62,000 nt of DNA from Glandiceps talaboti (GCF_964340395.1 NC_135550.1:3853101-3915100); one strand, 5' to 3'. Numbered from the stretch's first letter, positions 12,201-22,569 are shown. The notes: generated by a model not told the origin, from the sequence alone. Translations and numbers: made by a program.

Positions 12201-13616
12201 GTTATGAGTTATATATTTGTACATAATTAGTATTTAAATAACAAAATATTTCAGAAGGTTTTTTAGGAATACGAAAAATATGATCCATGTCTGAATACAG
12301 ACTAATAATAATAATAATAATAATAATTAATGGTTTATTAAAATTGTTCGTAGCAGTCAGAGACTGAATTGCGACAACTTCACATAACTGATAAATTTAA
12401 AATATAGCAAACATTAAAACCTTTACATTTCATGTTAAGACAGAATCAAAATAACTTTACACAGTTACAACTAACAAAAGGGCACGGCAACGGACACACA
12501 CGAAGACACTAACCACTGAACCATTTAAAATGCTTCTAATAAGTGTGTTTGTCATCATTCCATAGTTTAATCATGTAAGGAATTGCACTTTTAGCATATC
12601 TCTGTGTACGTATCCTGGGTAGAGATAGTTGCCGATAATTAGGTAATTCAAGGCCGATGTCATCGCTACGTTCCTTAGTAAGCCAGTCACTGTGTAACCT
12701 AGACTTTTTGAGTGATTTCGCAAAGTTTAAACATATATTATCACGTCTCTGTTTTAAATCTACAATTCTACATGTCTCAAGTGCCAAGTTGTATCTCATT
12801 ATAATTTTGAGAAGTCAAGCTGTGAGTTACACAAGTGTCTGTCACTACATTAGACATCTCTACTTTAGAACTTGGTCATCATAATAACTGAACATAACAA
12901 CAACGTCTTTTCTCAATTTCATAAAACTGCAGTATGCAATTTAATGAATAACATATTGGCCCTACAATTAGAACATAGGGGTGCCTGTCCTTTGGCTAAA
13001 TACTAGATTGTCAGATGGCTGGCAAGTAAGTTGCTGTGGTTTTGCAAAATTTCATTGGTTGTATAAAATACTAGTTACTAGTATATTATTACTCCTAGCT
13101 CCGAATACGTATACGCTACACCTTGCCCAAAGTGCTACGCAAACCGATAGTGGACTTCATTGGGTTCCCCTCTTTTAATGTACGAAAAACATCGTCATTA
13201 ATGAAACGAGGCAAAAAAGAATAAAGCTCAATATTTTCTTTTACTTTTGGGGTTAAGTTTTGTGTGGTCATGGTATGAACAAATGTAAATTGTTTTTGTT
13301 TTCCTTGATATTGTTGTTTGTGTAATTTTGCAAGAGTGAAAGGTAAAATGCAAAAAAAGATGTCTAAGAAAGCCGCAACCACACCCCTCCAAAAAGGACA
13401 AAGATAAATAGTGATACTACAGAAAACGTACATAATGTTACTGAAATACAAGAATATTTTGAGATGCAATATCGCGATTCACAAGTGTACGAGTCGGAGT
13501 GGTACTCTACGCGAGTTCAAGTCGGAACATGGAAGAGTGATTGCACCTTGGGTTGTTACGACTTACCTGGACGTATTCGATATTTCTGGTGACTTCACAT
13601 CGCTCTGAATACTCAT
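1424..13616 (-). CDS. BBS1: BBS1, Bardet-Biedl syndrome 1 protein, BBSome subunit (13 exons, 3' end outside window)
   Basis: BBS1 is a core subunit of the BBSome, the coat complex that moves membrane proteins into and out of cilia; its beta-propeller binds the GTPase ARL6/BBS3 (family knowledge). Coding exons in transcript order: 13616-13567, 9890-9817, 8237-8055, 7555-7431, 5992-5904, 5237-5165, 4512-4381, 3911-3805, 3498-3378, 2938-2780, 2545-2317, 2082-1949, 1558-1424. They total 1611 nt (537 codons), and all phases match. Recognisable stretches are [10 protein letters not shown] (exon 2), [13 protein letters not shown] (exon 3), [14 protein letters not shown] (exon 4), [12 protein letters not shown] (exon 7), [15 protein letters not shown] (exon 9), [19 protein letters not shown] (exon 11), [19 protein letters not shown] (exon 11) and [15 protein letters not shown] (exon 12). 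The start is the ATG whose 50-nt exon ends in phase 2 and joins exon 2 in frame; its first 17 residues are not conserved. The human protein is about 590 residues, so the end of the C-terminal GAE-like region is off the left edge. The product is certain; exon 1 is the least certain exon. Confidence 0.96.
4772..5097. repeat. Two (CA)n microsatellites in BBS1 intron 6
   Basis: There is an uninterrupted CA run at 4772-4864 (about 47 units), a degenerate CA/CATA stretch, and a second CA run at 5054-5097. All of it lies in the intron between BBS1 exons 5237-5165 and 4512-4381. Open frames of alternating Cys-Val or His-Thr here are artefacts. Confidence 0.95.
5238..5903 (-). other. GC-AG intron of BBS1
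   Basis: The donor after the exon ending at 5904 reads AAG|GCAAGT, so the intron starts GC rather than GT. The acceptor (TTGACAG|G) is standard. Using the GC site joins AG to G, giving Arg-Phe-Leu-Met-Leu in the BBS1 frame. The nearest GT (two bases further in, GTAGAC) would shift the frame. GC-AG introns with an otherwise perfect donor are a known minority class of U2 introns. Confidence 0.85.
5574..5647. repeat. 37-bp tandem duplication
   Basis: AATGATAAATGAACCAAGCA and the 17 bases after it occur twice head to tail, almost identically, in the BBS1 GC-AG intron. It looks like a recent local duplication. Confidence 0.85.
5993..7430 (-). other. BBS1 intron 4, no further feature recognised
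   Basis: This AT-rich intron lies between exons 7555-7431 and 5992-5904. Apart from the AATC microsatellite, no ORF, inverted repeat or repeat copy stood out. Short open frames here show no family resemblance. Confidence 0.6.
6223..6252. repeat. (AATC)n microsatellite
   Basis: About seven AATC units lie in the BBS1 intron just upstream, in transcript sense, of exon 5992-5904. Tails of this type also end LINEs in this window, but no LINE body is visible here. Confidence 0.85.
8238..9469 (-). other. BBS1 intron 2, mostly unremarkable
   Basis: AT-rich intron between exons 9890-9817 and 8237-8055. It holds a diverged two-copy repeat of about 31 bp (CAAATAACTAKGCAAATTAG) at 8873-8935. No gene is recognised. 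Confidence 0.55.
9470..9658. mobile_element. Foldback MITE in BBS1 intron 2
   Basis: Two arms of about 78 bp (9470-9548 and 9580-9656) are inverted copies, including CCATCCATTGTGAGG against the CCTCAATGGATGG side, and GATTTGGTTTATTCTG against CAGAATAAACCAAATC. The core (TACTCGCTGTCGCTCATG) is the reverse of the GAGCGAYAGCGAGT core of the foldback at 82-230, so the two are probably related. Confidence 0.75.
9950..10065. mobile_element. Short element with inverted ends, tentative
   Basis: CTGCTAGAC near 9953 and GTCTAGCAG near 10054 are inverted repeats around about 100 bp that are GC-richer than the surrounding BBS1 intron 1. Only the 9-bp ends support this, so a MITE is a guess. Confidence 0.25.
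10291..11461. repeat. 50-bp minisatellite, about 23 copies
   Basis: The unit reads GACATTGTCAGAATCATGTC followed by CTGACTTACTAGAGCAGG and RGAAAGGAGAGT. Units differ at a few fixed positions (GTCA/GACA, CATGTC/CAAGTC, AGGAG/AGGGG) and otherwise are almost identical, which implies recent expansion. It lies in BBS1 intron 1. The 50-bp period is not a multiple of three, so no long ORF arises. Confidence 0.97.
12303..12880 (-). mobile_element. 5'-truncated LINE, 3' end
   Basis: On the minus strand the peptide at 12799-12536 ([16 protein letters not shown] ... [13 protein letters not shown]) matches the usual tail of a LINE reverse transcriptase, which ends in Arg-Tyr-x-x-Ser-Ala-Ile-Pro-Tyr-Met. 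Upstream, SQNYN is in another frame, so the ORF is broken. The 3' side ends with AATAAA and an (ATT)n tail (12303-12328), as expected for a LINE insertion in BBS1 intron 1. The 5' boundary is approximate. Confidence 0.7.
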
Positions 13617-13846
13617 GATCAAACAGCCTTGTTATTGGAACTCTAGTAAGTTCTAAATCTTCAACTAATGAGTGATGTGAGTGCTATTGCTTGGCACTGG
13701 ATTCACGTAACTAAACTATCTGACATTTTGCTATCTGCGCAAGCGTACTTAGAGGCAGACTTAGAGGTCAAAGGCTGGGTCAGAGGTTGTTTTAAATAGT
13801 CGGTGAGGGCGCTGCTGCGTATTTTGCGGTAAAGAAAATTAATTAA
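13617..13846 (-). promoter_or_regulatory. Upstream region of BBS1, candidate promoter
   Basis: These 230 bp lie between the BBS1 ATG and the first flanking repeat. TGCGCAAGCG at 13736-13745 resembles an NRF-1 half-palindrome, and the sequence around 13800-13830 is richer in GC and CpG than its surroundings. Ciliary genes often carry an RFX X-box within about 150 bp of the start. ATTGCTTGGCACT at 13686-13698 has the right position but misses the last two conserved bases. No TATA box is evident. Promoter placement is inferred from the start codon only. Confidence 0.4.
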
Positions 13847-14235
13847 GGGGTACAGTACGCCATTGATGGGGGGGGGGGTGGCGGATTTTCAACAACAAAA
13901 ATTGTCGCCGGCCAAAAGCAGGAAAAAAGACATTTGCTGACCAACTCAACACAAAAAAAAGAAATACTTCCAGGATATGAGCTAAAAAATGTGTTGTGAT
14001 GCAAGTGCAGAAACTAGTATGTCACATTCCACTGGCATACAAAAACTAAACTACAAAAACTAAACTAAACTAAACTTTTCAAGTTTCTTGTCAAATGTTT
14101 ATACTAACTGTTGCCAAATGATGAAACAAACCAAAACACTACACTCACTGTCGCTGTTTTCGGACAGGGTCATGTTATTCGACGATTAAATTTGGATAAA
14201 CACTACAAAAAAGTAACACCCACCATTGCTGCTTA
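13847..14235. mobile_element. Left end of a G-rich TIR element (GGGGTA family)
   Basis: TAA|GGGGTACAG followed by ATTGATGGGGGG and a GGCGGATTTTC block matches the left terminus of the element at 53571. The two also share ATTGTCGCCGGCCAAAAG inside. No matching right terminus was found nearby, so it is truncated or interrupted; its limit is set here by the next element. Confidence 0.55.
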
Positions 14236-14506
14236 GGGACCGGTCAGTTTCTTCGACCTGGGGGGCGGCGGTGGATTTGTAAGGGGGAGGTCACTCTGTT
14301 TTTGAAATTGGCAGGGGGGGGTCATGGTGTTTTGAAAATTGTGGATAAGGGGGGGGGTCATTGTGTTTTGGAATGTGATGGAAGAAAAGAATCCTTTTCT
14401 ACAATGGCATATAGCTTTGTCTGAAATGTGTTACACGTAAATATTTGTTCTTCTCCCTGTTTCTTACATAAGTTCTTTAATATTACTTATTTAGTTCAAC
14501 CATAAC

Positions 14507-14558
<52 letters not shown>

Positions 14559-16087
14559 AATACATATACATATACATATACATATACATGTATTACCTAG
14601 CTACCACACTAGTTACAGAACATGTTATGTAAATGCTTGGCCTTTTCACAATCAATACTTCACTTATATTGCAGTTTGGGGCAAAAGTGAACTTCAAGGT
14701 TTCGTAATGGTAATCTTCATAGATAGTTTATAAAAGAAGTTAATCAAAATTGTTCTACTCGTCAGTATGAACTTGTCAGAAGGGATTAATACACTTTCTA
14801 TTTTGGACACTACATGTTATTGACACTACAAATCACCACATCTCATCAGATTCCAGTTTCTATTATACACTAGGTATGACCACCTAAATTTCTCTAACAT
14901 ACCGGTGACTTTACTGTACATGCAATATTAATGCCCCTATACCAAGTGTTACGGGCCCATTTAGTGTGTAACATGGGAAACTCATTTAAAACTTACATTT
15001 ACGTTAGCTTTTCGAAGCATGGGAATATTACCTCAAAGGCTATGAATAACCTAAACATTGCCTTAATAGAAGAAAAAAACTGCAGATCTGCCAGGGGAAA
15101 ACCCCAAGGACTCCCTAATCCCCCAGAGGTCACCCATGCATTCAACCAACAATCAGATGCACCAGCAACCTTTTTACTGTCATAATAGTATTAAACTTTT
15201 CTTAAATATTTTCACCCTATTCTAATTTGATATGATATTGTCTTTTAAAGATGTGACATGTTTGCCAAGATAGTCTAAAATTGCCTTAAATTCCAAATCT
15301 CCCCTACCAATGATACTACCATTAGATGTGCTGACCTTTACTACATGCATATAATGATGCCAGTTAACTTTTTAAGAACATATTTCAACCCTATGTAAGT
15401 TATAATAGAATAGTTTCTGATACTTGATGATGCTGTCTTGTAAATCAGGGATTGCTTGAAAGGGTCTGAATAGCCTAAATATTGGCTTTCAGAATAAAAA
15501 TCCTCCAGGGCAGGTGGACATATCCCAATCTCAAGCTCTTCCTCTGTCAAGATGCTATCAAAGTATATTTCAAAAATATTTCAACCCTATGTAGTTGCTT
15601 TTTACATGTTTGTGTTGTCTTGTAAAGCTTGGAAATTGTTGTCTGAAAGGGTCTGAATAGTCTCAAATTTTCAGAGTAAAAAAGCTCCAGGCTTCTACGG
15701 GAAGATCCCCTAGGACCCCCCATAAGAGATGTACATATTCCCTTCTCAAGCTTCCCCCCTACCTTTCACTGTCAAATGCTATTAAACTCCTTTTGGAATA
15801 TATTACACTGTGTAGTCAATAATTATAATTATGATAGTGCTAACCCGGGATCTTATAAAGTAGTTGCAAGACAGTCAAGCAGTCCATACTGAGTCACGAT
15901 CAAAAAAATACCTGTCATGTGAATATTATATATGGGGGGGGGGGGTCATCATGTTTTAGAATTAAGTGATAGGGCGGGTCAGCCTGTTTTTGGTTTTACA
16001 GATGGGGGGGGGGGGGTTCAGTGACTTTTTGTCGGCCCGATTTAAGAATCCACTGCCACCCCCCGGCTGGAGAAACTGACCGGTCCC
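14236..16087. mobile_element. Non-autonomous TIR transposon, PIF/Harbinger-like (GGGACCGGTCAG family)
   Basis: The left end GGGACCGGTCAGTTTCTTC and the right end (inverted) GGGACCGGTCAGTTTCTCC are terminal inverted repeats continuing into a G-rich run. Both sides are flanked by TTA (14233-14235 and 16088-16090), a 3-bp target duplication of the TWA type known for PIF/Harbinger. The 1852-bp interior has no transposase; it has an (ATACAT)n array (14509-14588) and about three diverged units of roughly 230-250 bp with C-rich blocks. A homologous copy is at 27388-28839. The superfamily is inferred from ends and duplication only. Confidence 0.75.
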
Positions 16088-16090
16088 TTA

Positions 16091-16790
16091 GACAATTTCC
16101 TTAGGGTCTTTTTCAACAGGTTTTAAAGTCATAAGTATCTTTGTGGATGACGTAGTCCCTGAATTTACAACCCTACATCAATGACTTAGTAATTGGACGA
16201 CAGTATTGGTAATCGATCACGAACTTCCACGCCGATTTAATACATATTTGTCGCGTAGGTTATGAATTTCACCACTTCGTTTGATTTAAATATTGGGAAA
16301 ACACATTGGTATTGTGGTACATGGTATTTTAATCACCGTTACACTAATATAAAGTTGATTGTTTTTGCTATCGAATTCGACCCGGGATTCGATCAGAGTT
16401 CATGGCGCCGCTTGGCAGTCTATGTCTTGGGCGCGCAAACGTGAACACTGTCCGATATCTGAGACACTTCTTTGCTCCAGATACGTACCATATTTTCGTT
16501 TAAAAAACTCACAGATTTCGTGGAAAATGTCATCTAGTTTGAACTGGGCCCTGGGAGAAAACTATTAATGAGAAATTTGTAGATTTAAATAAGAGCGAAA
16601 TGATATTGAAGTGATTTTGTAATATTTCCTCGTACTTTGCTGTAGCGAAAACACTGGCAATTACTGCAGTGTTGTGTGACATATGGTAACTTTGTGATCG
16701 CCGATATTAGTGCTTTGAAAACCGATACAATAAAATTAGTGTTGAATCAAAGCTTTAGGATCTTTCGTACGAATTATTGAGCATGACAAT
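16091..16790 (+). promoter_or_regulatory. CpG-rich stretch, possible promoter of a plus-strand transcript
   Basis: Between two AT-rich regions, 16360-16470 and the end of this interval carry unusually many CpG (for example GGCGCCGCTTGG and GGGCGCGCAAACG). A short ORF starts at ATG 16402 (MAPLGSLCLG..., about 33 codons, stop just after 16500) and has no recognised relative. Together with the candidate exon that follows, this may be a transcription start region. This is inferred from composition only. Confidence 0.3.
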
Positions 16791-16873
16791 ATGACAGTTT
16801 CGAAGAAAACGGCGAGGATCGCGGGACGTGTCGATATCAGTCCGAAAACAGAGTCTGCCCGAAAACTGCAACA
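16791..16873 (+). CDS. Candidate first coding exon, product unknown
   Basis: ATG at 16791 opens a CpG-rich frame (MTVSKKTARIAGRVDI...ARKLQ) that runs to a good donor, ACA|GTGAGT, after 16873 (phase 2). Composition and donor look like a real first exon. No downstream exon was recognised before the sialyltransferase. Splicing to the acceptor at 24725 would stop soon after, so it could instead be an upstream ORF in a long 5' leader. Confidence 0.3.
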
Positions 16874-18226
16874 GTGAGTGTACCATCAAATTACTAAGAA
16901 CACAGGGGCACGTATTATTGCTTAGATTGCCGTTTTCTTAGGAAAATATCGTACGAATCCTGCTGCTACAAATGTATCAATCTCTATACTAGTAGAAATA
17001 TTAACTTCTCTTTTCACCTTACATGTAGGAATATATCGTCAAAAGGTTGTTATATCTAGTCTGTATAACTGGAAAACAACAATATATGAAATATTACACG
17101 ACCCTATAACTAAGAATACTGTCCTGACGTAGTACCTTGAATGAATCCTGTAATTTGTCATAATGATAAAATAATTTTAAATTGTATGGCATGCTACAAT
17201 TTACTTTAAGGATTTTTCTCAGCGTTAGTTTTCTGAATTCAAATTTAAACTGTGATCAGGAAAGGGTATTGTTATCACCTTGACATGTTAAAAAAACATC
17301 AGATAAAACTCGTTTAGTCCTTAAATTACAAAAATTTCTAGGGTTGGGAAGGGAAACCCCCTCCCATACCCACCCCCATACTGTTCTCTTGTATTTTGAT
17401 TCAAAGTTTAACTAGTATGTTTTCACCTTGACATATTAAATAGCATCACAAAGCATTCTTTTAGTTCTCGAATTTGAAAAATTTCTAGGGGTGCCCACCC
17501 CTAGAAATTTCATGGGGTGCCTCACTGCTCCCTTGTATTTTGATTCAAATTTTACCTCCGAGTCCTATTATAGTAGTAAATCGAAAGCACCAGAAAACAT
17601 TCTTTGTACACCACTTACAGATCACTTATGAGAATTTTTGAGTATCTTTGGTCCATATTTTCTTCAATTTCCGGTCTGCCCCTGAAGTTAACAATTCCAG
17701 TTTACTGATAAATTGGTATGACAAAATCAATGACAAATTTGAAGAGCCCAGTGATTGATCTGAAATGGACAATATCTGTATTTTTTGACCCTTTAATTAA
17801 GTATCGCCATTCTGAGCAATGATTGCAGTTTCTTTGAAAAAATGCCCATTTTTATACAGGTTTTGTAGACAAGCTGAATCAATGAATACTGGGAGAAGAA
17901 CAAAATGTTGTACTCAATACAGTAAATTAAGAGGTTAAAAAATAGTCAGGAAGTGTACCTGCGTAGTCCCCTAACACGAAATATATTATTTTTAGTTTGA
18001 TTATGCATGGAGATGGTAATCTTCTTACCGTGATTTACGCTGGATACACGGAAATCATATGTTGTATTTTTAAGGTAGTTGCACATGTTAGGGTAACTGT
18101 TGAATTTTAGTTGTAAACAAAGTCATGATAAGTTAAAATATCTATCAAAAAGTTGAAGTATTTTTTTGAAAGGGAAGTCATGTTTACAATGAAGTGTTTT
18201 TTGTGACTGAATGCTGCTTGTATTGC

Positions 18227-18231
<5 letters not shown>
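16874..18231. other. AT-rich non-coding stretch
   Basis: Besides the tandem duplication at 17258-17545, nothing here could be assigned: no exon-like frame with good splice sites and no recognisable element ends. Confidence 0.5.
17258..17545. repeat. Diverged tandem duplication of about 145 bp
   Basis: Two adjacent segments share CACCTTGACATRTTAAA, AAAATTTCTAGG and CTTGTATTTTGATTCAAA in the same order and spacing, with many differences between them. It is an old tandem duplication in an otherwise unannotated AT-rich region. Confidence 0.6.
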
Positions 18232-18277
<46 letters not shown>

Positions 18278-18336
18278 ACACACACGCACACACACACAGA
18301 CACAGACACACACACACACACAGACACAGACACACA

Positions 18337-18392
<56 letters not shown>

Positions 18393-18419
18393 GCATGCAC
18401 GCACGCACGCGCGCGCGCA
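18232..18419. repeat. Compound (CA)n / (CAGA) / (GCAC) microsatellite
   Basis: CA units, with short CAGACA interruptions, grade into GCACGCATGCACGCACG and a CG-alternating end. Open frames of His-Thr or Cys-Val across it are artefacts. Confidence 0.95.
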
Positions 18420-20254
18420 TGTCTATGAATGTATGGGGAGCATGAAAAGTACTCCCACTAGCAGGGGGTCAATTTTTCCCGTGATTTCCTAGGGGGGGGG
18501 GCATAAAAAAGTACACCACGAAAATGGAAAATCCTCCAACCGACCCCTCCTTAATTCTACTAGAAGACTAAGACATTCTTGCCAAGGCATATCTGTATTT
18601 CAACGACACATGAATACCAAACTTTTATCAAAATTATTGCTAGTCTTATCTTTTGACTTACGTATCACACAAAATACATCATGATCATAGCTACCACCAT
18701 TAATTGAAAGAAATATAGTCAATATCTTCTGAAATCATTTCATCGAAGTCACCTACAAGCACATTGTATGTATTATTGAAATCTGTGTTCAATCGAATTA
18801 ACTAAATTTCTAGAATAGTTATACGTACCATTATTTTCATTTCCATACACAGATTAACCCTTCCGTGGAATGTACACAGCACCAAATAAAATATCATTTT
18901 CAATACCAAAATAATCTGCACTTAATAACACAAATACAGCATCATCGTATCAATATGTTTAATACCAATGATTACACTCTTTGAAACCCCTACAATTACT
19001 CCCCCACTGGGTCTACCCTTTGAATCTTCTTTCCTTTCCCTTATGTATGAACATATCGTAAACTATGGAAAATATGTGCTGATATATTTATATGTATCTC
19101 GTGTAAGCCAAGTTTCAAGAAGGCACAAAATATGAAAATTTGAACCAATACCCAATTAAATGATTATCCCAGAGATGAGTTGTAAGACCCCTTACGATCC
19201 ATGACATGAAACTTATTTCCCTGGATACACGCATGCGCATACTACCCTCATCTATATTACGGCCCTGGCCTGACCGTTATCTCACCAGACCCTGTTTCGT
19301 CATAAAAATAAACACTCTTGCCTCCATTTTCATAACTGACTAGTTTCTTGTAATTCACAAACGATTTGATACCCTCCTCTCCTCTCTAAGTTATTTCCTT
19401 TTTTCTCAAATAACTTCTTTCTTATTTCTCTAGTACGCTTTGAGAAATCTCCATCAATGTATATGTTTGTGTCTTTCAGTTCTTTTCTCTTTGATAATAT
19501 TTTGTCCATGTCCTTGAATTTACAGCATATTGCGACTCTTCGACTGCGTACTCTAGGACCAGCTCACAGGCACTTGTTTCCCGAGATTTGTATCAGAATG
19601 TTTCTATCAGAATACAATAAAATATCGATAATATCGATAATATTGTCTTATTTAGCCAATATATATGAAAGGGGTAAAATTACAATTGTTTCTGTGATCG
19701 CGCACGTTCACTCACCACGAAAGAAGTGTCTTCTTAACATGCTGGCTGGTAATTTTCATTATGAACTCTGATATATGAAGTCAAAAAGCATTTAAACTTT
19801 GTTCAATACAATGATATTCTGTTACCTAGCAATATAAGTCTTCGACATCTCAACATCGCGTATTTCGGAATTGTTTGTACCAGGTACGATTGAAACGTCA
19901 GCAAATTTAATATGACATGATGTGTTAATTTTAGAACTTCATCATATAATTTCATTTTCTGTAAAAGTATGATTATAATATTGCACAACTATATTATGGT
20001 CGTTGAGATATGAACTTTTATTACTAATCAAGACAAGGTGATTGGATATTGAATCTAAGATGATTTCTTTCATAAGACTTAACAATACCTCATACTCTAA
20101 GAATAGGGATTTATGTAAACGTGAAATGTATTTTAAGTTGGGTTTTTAGCCCATCTAGAGAGAGACGGAGACGGAGATTGGTCATGTAATAAAATCAACC
20201 AAGTCGTTAGCTTGGCGTTCGTTGAAACCAGATACGCATGTTTCGTTGTGAGTT
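18420..20254. other. Non-coding stretch with a G-rich element remnant
   Basis: At 18440-18560 a G-run with CATAAAAAAGTACACCACG and TCCTCCAACCGACCCC resembles the C/G-rich termini of the TIR elements elsewhere in the window, but no pair of ends was found. The rest is AT-rich, with no exon or repeat I can name. ACGCATGCGCAT near 19230 is NRF-1-like, but stands alone. Confidence 0.4.
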
Positions 20255-20668
20255 CTATTCAACACAATCCAAGTCGGTACGGTACCTCGTAGAAAAGGTG
20301 GTTTGAGAAGAAACTAGTTGGTCGGCTAATTCAACGCTATAGTCTTTAATGGAACAAACTGACGATTGGAACAACAGTGCGAGTGAGTACTTCCCCATTT
20401 CAACACTATATATTGATAAACTGCATAAAAAGCCGGTCAACAACGTTTCATTCGTCAATTTTGATTGAATTCCGACAATTTTTGTATTCATTGTATTCAT
20501 CTCTCTTTTCTTATCATTAGTGTTACTTTCAATTTCCTTCAGTAACGTCATCAATTTGTCATCTCCGTTATCACGTGATCCTGCTTTTACCTGAAGCTGC
20601 CTGACAGGTCCAGTATTCAGTTCAACGTCCCCACATTGCTGGATAAGTATGCAGACATACAGTAGCTG
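20255..20668 (-). pseudogene. Retrotransposon-type ORF fragment with a 2A-like motif
   Basis: The minus-strand frame is open for 137 codons after a stop at 20669-20671. It begins with a hydrophobic run (LLYVCILIQQ) followed by CGDVELNTGP; the DVELNTGP part is encoded at 20629-20606. Translational 2A and 2A-like sequences end in D-V/I-E-x-N-P-G-P. Here the first Pro is Thr. Such motifs behind a hydrophobic segment are known at the start of ORFs in some non-LTR retrotransposons of sea urchins, lancelets and molluscs, and in some invertebrate NLR proteins. The charged stretch that follows (LLKEIESNTNDKKREM...) could be a coiled coil as in ORF1 proteins. The last about 60 residues match nothing I recognise. 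It is probably a decayed element. Confidence 0.45.
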
Positions 20669-20996
20669 TTATCCCATAGCCGAGACTGGTACATCAAACG
20701 ATGACAAGGGAATATTCATGACATTCACCATGAAAGTTATCATACATTTCGTTCGTTGGATTAGTTACCATTTGATTGTAGCTTCCATTGATAAATACAT
20801 CCTGGAGGCATTGAGATATGATTAAAGAAAGTAATCCTACCGCTTGCTTCTAGCAACTCATGAAAGCTCTCCACATCACTGGTAATACCATTCGCACAAA
20901 GTATTACGTAACATGATACATGTGTACTAAGACCACCAGACCACTAAAAGAATGTATACTACAATGTACGATGAAGTAAACTGAATCTTTACTACT

Positions 20997-20997
<1 letters not shown>

Positions 20998-21040
<43 letters not shown>

Positions 21041-21047
21041 AACAACG
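20998..21047. repeat. (CAA)n microsatellite
   Basis: About 16 CAA units with one AAT/AAC interruption near the end. Confidence 0.95.
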
Positions 21048-21239
21048 TTACAAGGCGATATAGAAAAGCTGGTTTAGGTTGAAAAGAAATACAATAAAAT
21101 ACACCATACATCATGTATCGAACGATGTGGCAAGGCAAGCCGTTCAGGCCAAAATTATTGTTGTATTTTAGCTGTAGTAGTTTATAATTTTCGTAGTTAC
21201 AAACTAATTTTAACTGTTTATGCGTAGTTTTTTACAACT

Positions 21240-21405
21240 AAAATAGCGCCTGTCAGCAGACTCAGCCAAAAAAAGCCCCGCTTTTCAGATCGAAAACTAC
21301 AGACCCCATTTCAGACCACAGTGCTAGAAATTGCCCCCCCCCCCTCCCCCCGGGCCGGTACATAAACGCTTTCAATTAGGGGACGTAGCCCCCCCCCCCT
21401 CCAGT
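21240..21405. mobile_element. C-rich repeat remnant
   Basis: It contains AGACCCCATTTCAGACC, two long C-runs and GGGCCGGTACATAAACG. The wording resembles the element at 45600-45900 (ACCCATTTTGACC ... CCCCCGGGGG). The ends are not defined. Confidence 0.35.
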
Positions 21406-21407
21406 GT

Positions 21408-21775
21408 TAATCAATCAATCTTTATTGCATAACAACATGCCATAGCAAGTATGGTAAAGCATACAAAAATGATATATAGAAATAAAGTGAATACAATACA
21501 ATTCCCCAACTGCTGGACGACTGTTTACATCGACAAGAAATGTTCCAAGAGGAAGCTAATCATCAGATGTCAAAATGTGCAAAAATTTACTTTTATCATT
21601 TAAGGAATAAAAATTTGAATTATTTAATGACAAAGAAGAAAAAGTGCCTTTCTCTCATTTTTATGAGAACAAATAATTAAATGATGAAATTTATCTTCTA
21701 CTTCTATCTTCTTGACAAAATTTACAGACTTTTTCATCTACAGGAATCTTAGGAGTTCACCGTCTCCCCAACTCA
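21408..21775 (-). mobile_element. LINE 3' end with zinc-knuckle-type C-terminus
   Basis: On the minus strand, broken frames give RIPVDEKVCKFCQED, then VEDKFHHLIICSH after a frame change, and then SLNDKSKFLHILTSDD. This is the Cys-x2-Cys ... His-x4-Cys block and following Lys-Phe motif found at the end of many LINE reverse-transcriptase ORFs. The element ends AATAAAG and a short (GATT)n tail at 21408-21420. Several frameshifts and stops make it dead. It is not continuous with the 2A fragment at 20255-20668, because the 3' end lies upstream of it. Confidence 0.65.
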
Positions 21776-21790
21776 ATTTGAATGTTATTG

Positions 21791-22107
21791 AACGTTGTAC
21801 AGTACTGGACCAGGCTTCATGGTTGCGTCCATGACGTTTGACTCAGAGCGCATGCGTAGTAGTCTCATAGTTCAGTCAATTGTTTGGTCACGTATATGCA
21901 GTGAAAGAGATGAAGACCGGGGATGAAGAATGAGTAAGTAGTTGGTAGATTGCGAATATTTGTTGTTTGACATTATAGGACAAGTAGATTATAGTCCTTA
22001 TCTACAGCTTTTCTCAAGAGGGAGACGGGACTTCAAGTGTAAGGAAGAGACGTTTCAGAACCTAGTATATATATACCCGTCTGCAAGCAAGATGTGACAG
22101 TATCAAG
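21791..22107 (+). promoter_or_regulatory. Candidate promoter and 5' leader exon of the sialyltransferase gene
   Basis: GCGCATGCGT at 21848-21857 is a strong NRF-1-type palindrome in an otherwise AT-rich area. Good donors follow: ATGA|GTAAGT after 21933 and CAAG|GTGAGG after 22107. A coding exon with a strong acceptor at 24725 lies downstream on the same strand and needs an upstream leader exon. Which donor is used, if any, cannot be decided from sequence. Confidence 0.35.
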
Positions 22108-22246
22108 GTGAGGACGAAACAAAACAGTGTGGAGGAATTCAATGAGCTATTAGAGAGGGTGAAATCAAAATCTGTATATTTGTCAACCATTCTTAATCAT
22201 CCCTAAGTTAAATCATATCTATAGGTAAAGATCAGTATTATGTCGC

Positions 22247-22440
22247 TTGGCCCAAATTGATTGTGGCATAATAATTGGCTTCACCCATTGTATACCCATC
22301 AATTTGATCAACACGATTGGCCCAAATTGATTGTGGCACAATAATTGGCTTCACCCATAGTATACCAGTCAACACGATTGCCCCAAATTGATTGTGGCAT
22401 AATAATTGGCTTCACCCATAGTATACCAGTCAACACGATT
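22247..22440. repeat. Three direct repeats of about 60-74 bp
   Basis: GCCCAAATTGATTGTGGCAT followed by ATAATTGGCTTCACCC, GTATACC and CAACACGATT occurs three times. The first unit has an extra ATCAATTTG stretch. It lies in the presumed 5' intron of the sialyltransferase. Confidence 0.85.
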
Positions 22441-22569
22441 ATGATTAACTGTAAATGGAGGAATCACTCCCACATAGAACTTTGCAAGTTACAGATAACT
22501 GCATGTCAAAAATGACAAACTTCCTGCCTGATGACCTTAGATTCAAGGATGGCTGTCAAATCATATTCA

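Noticed and set aside
13686-13698. X-box (RFX site) upstream of BBS1
   Set aside because: The position is right, but the last two conserved bases are wrong; not strong enough to call.
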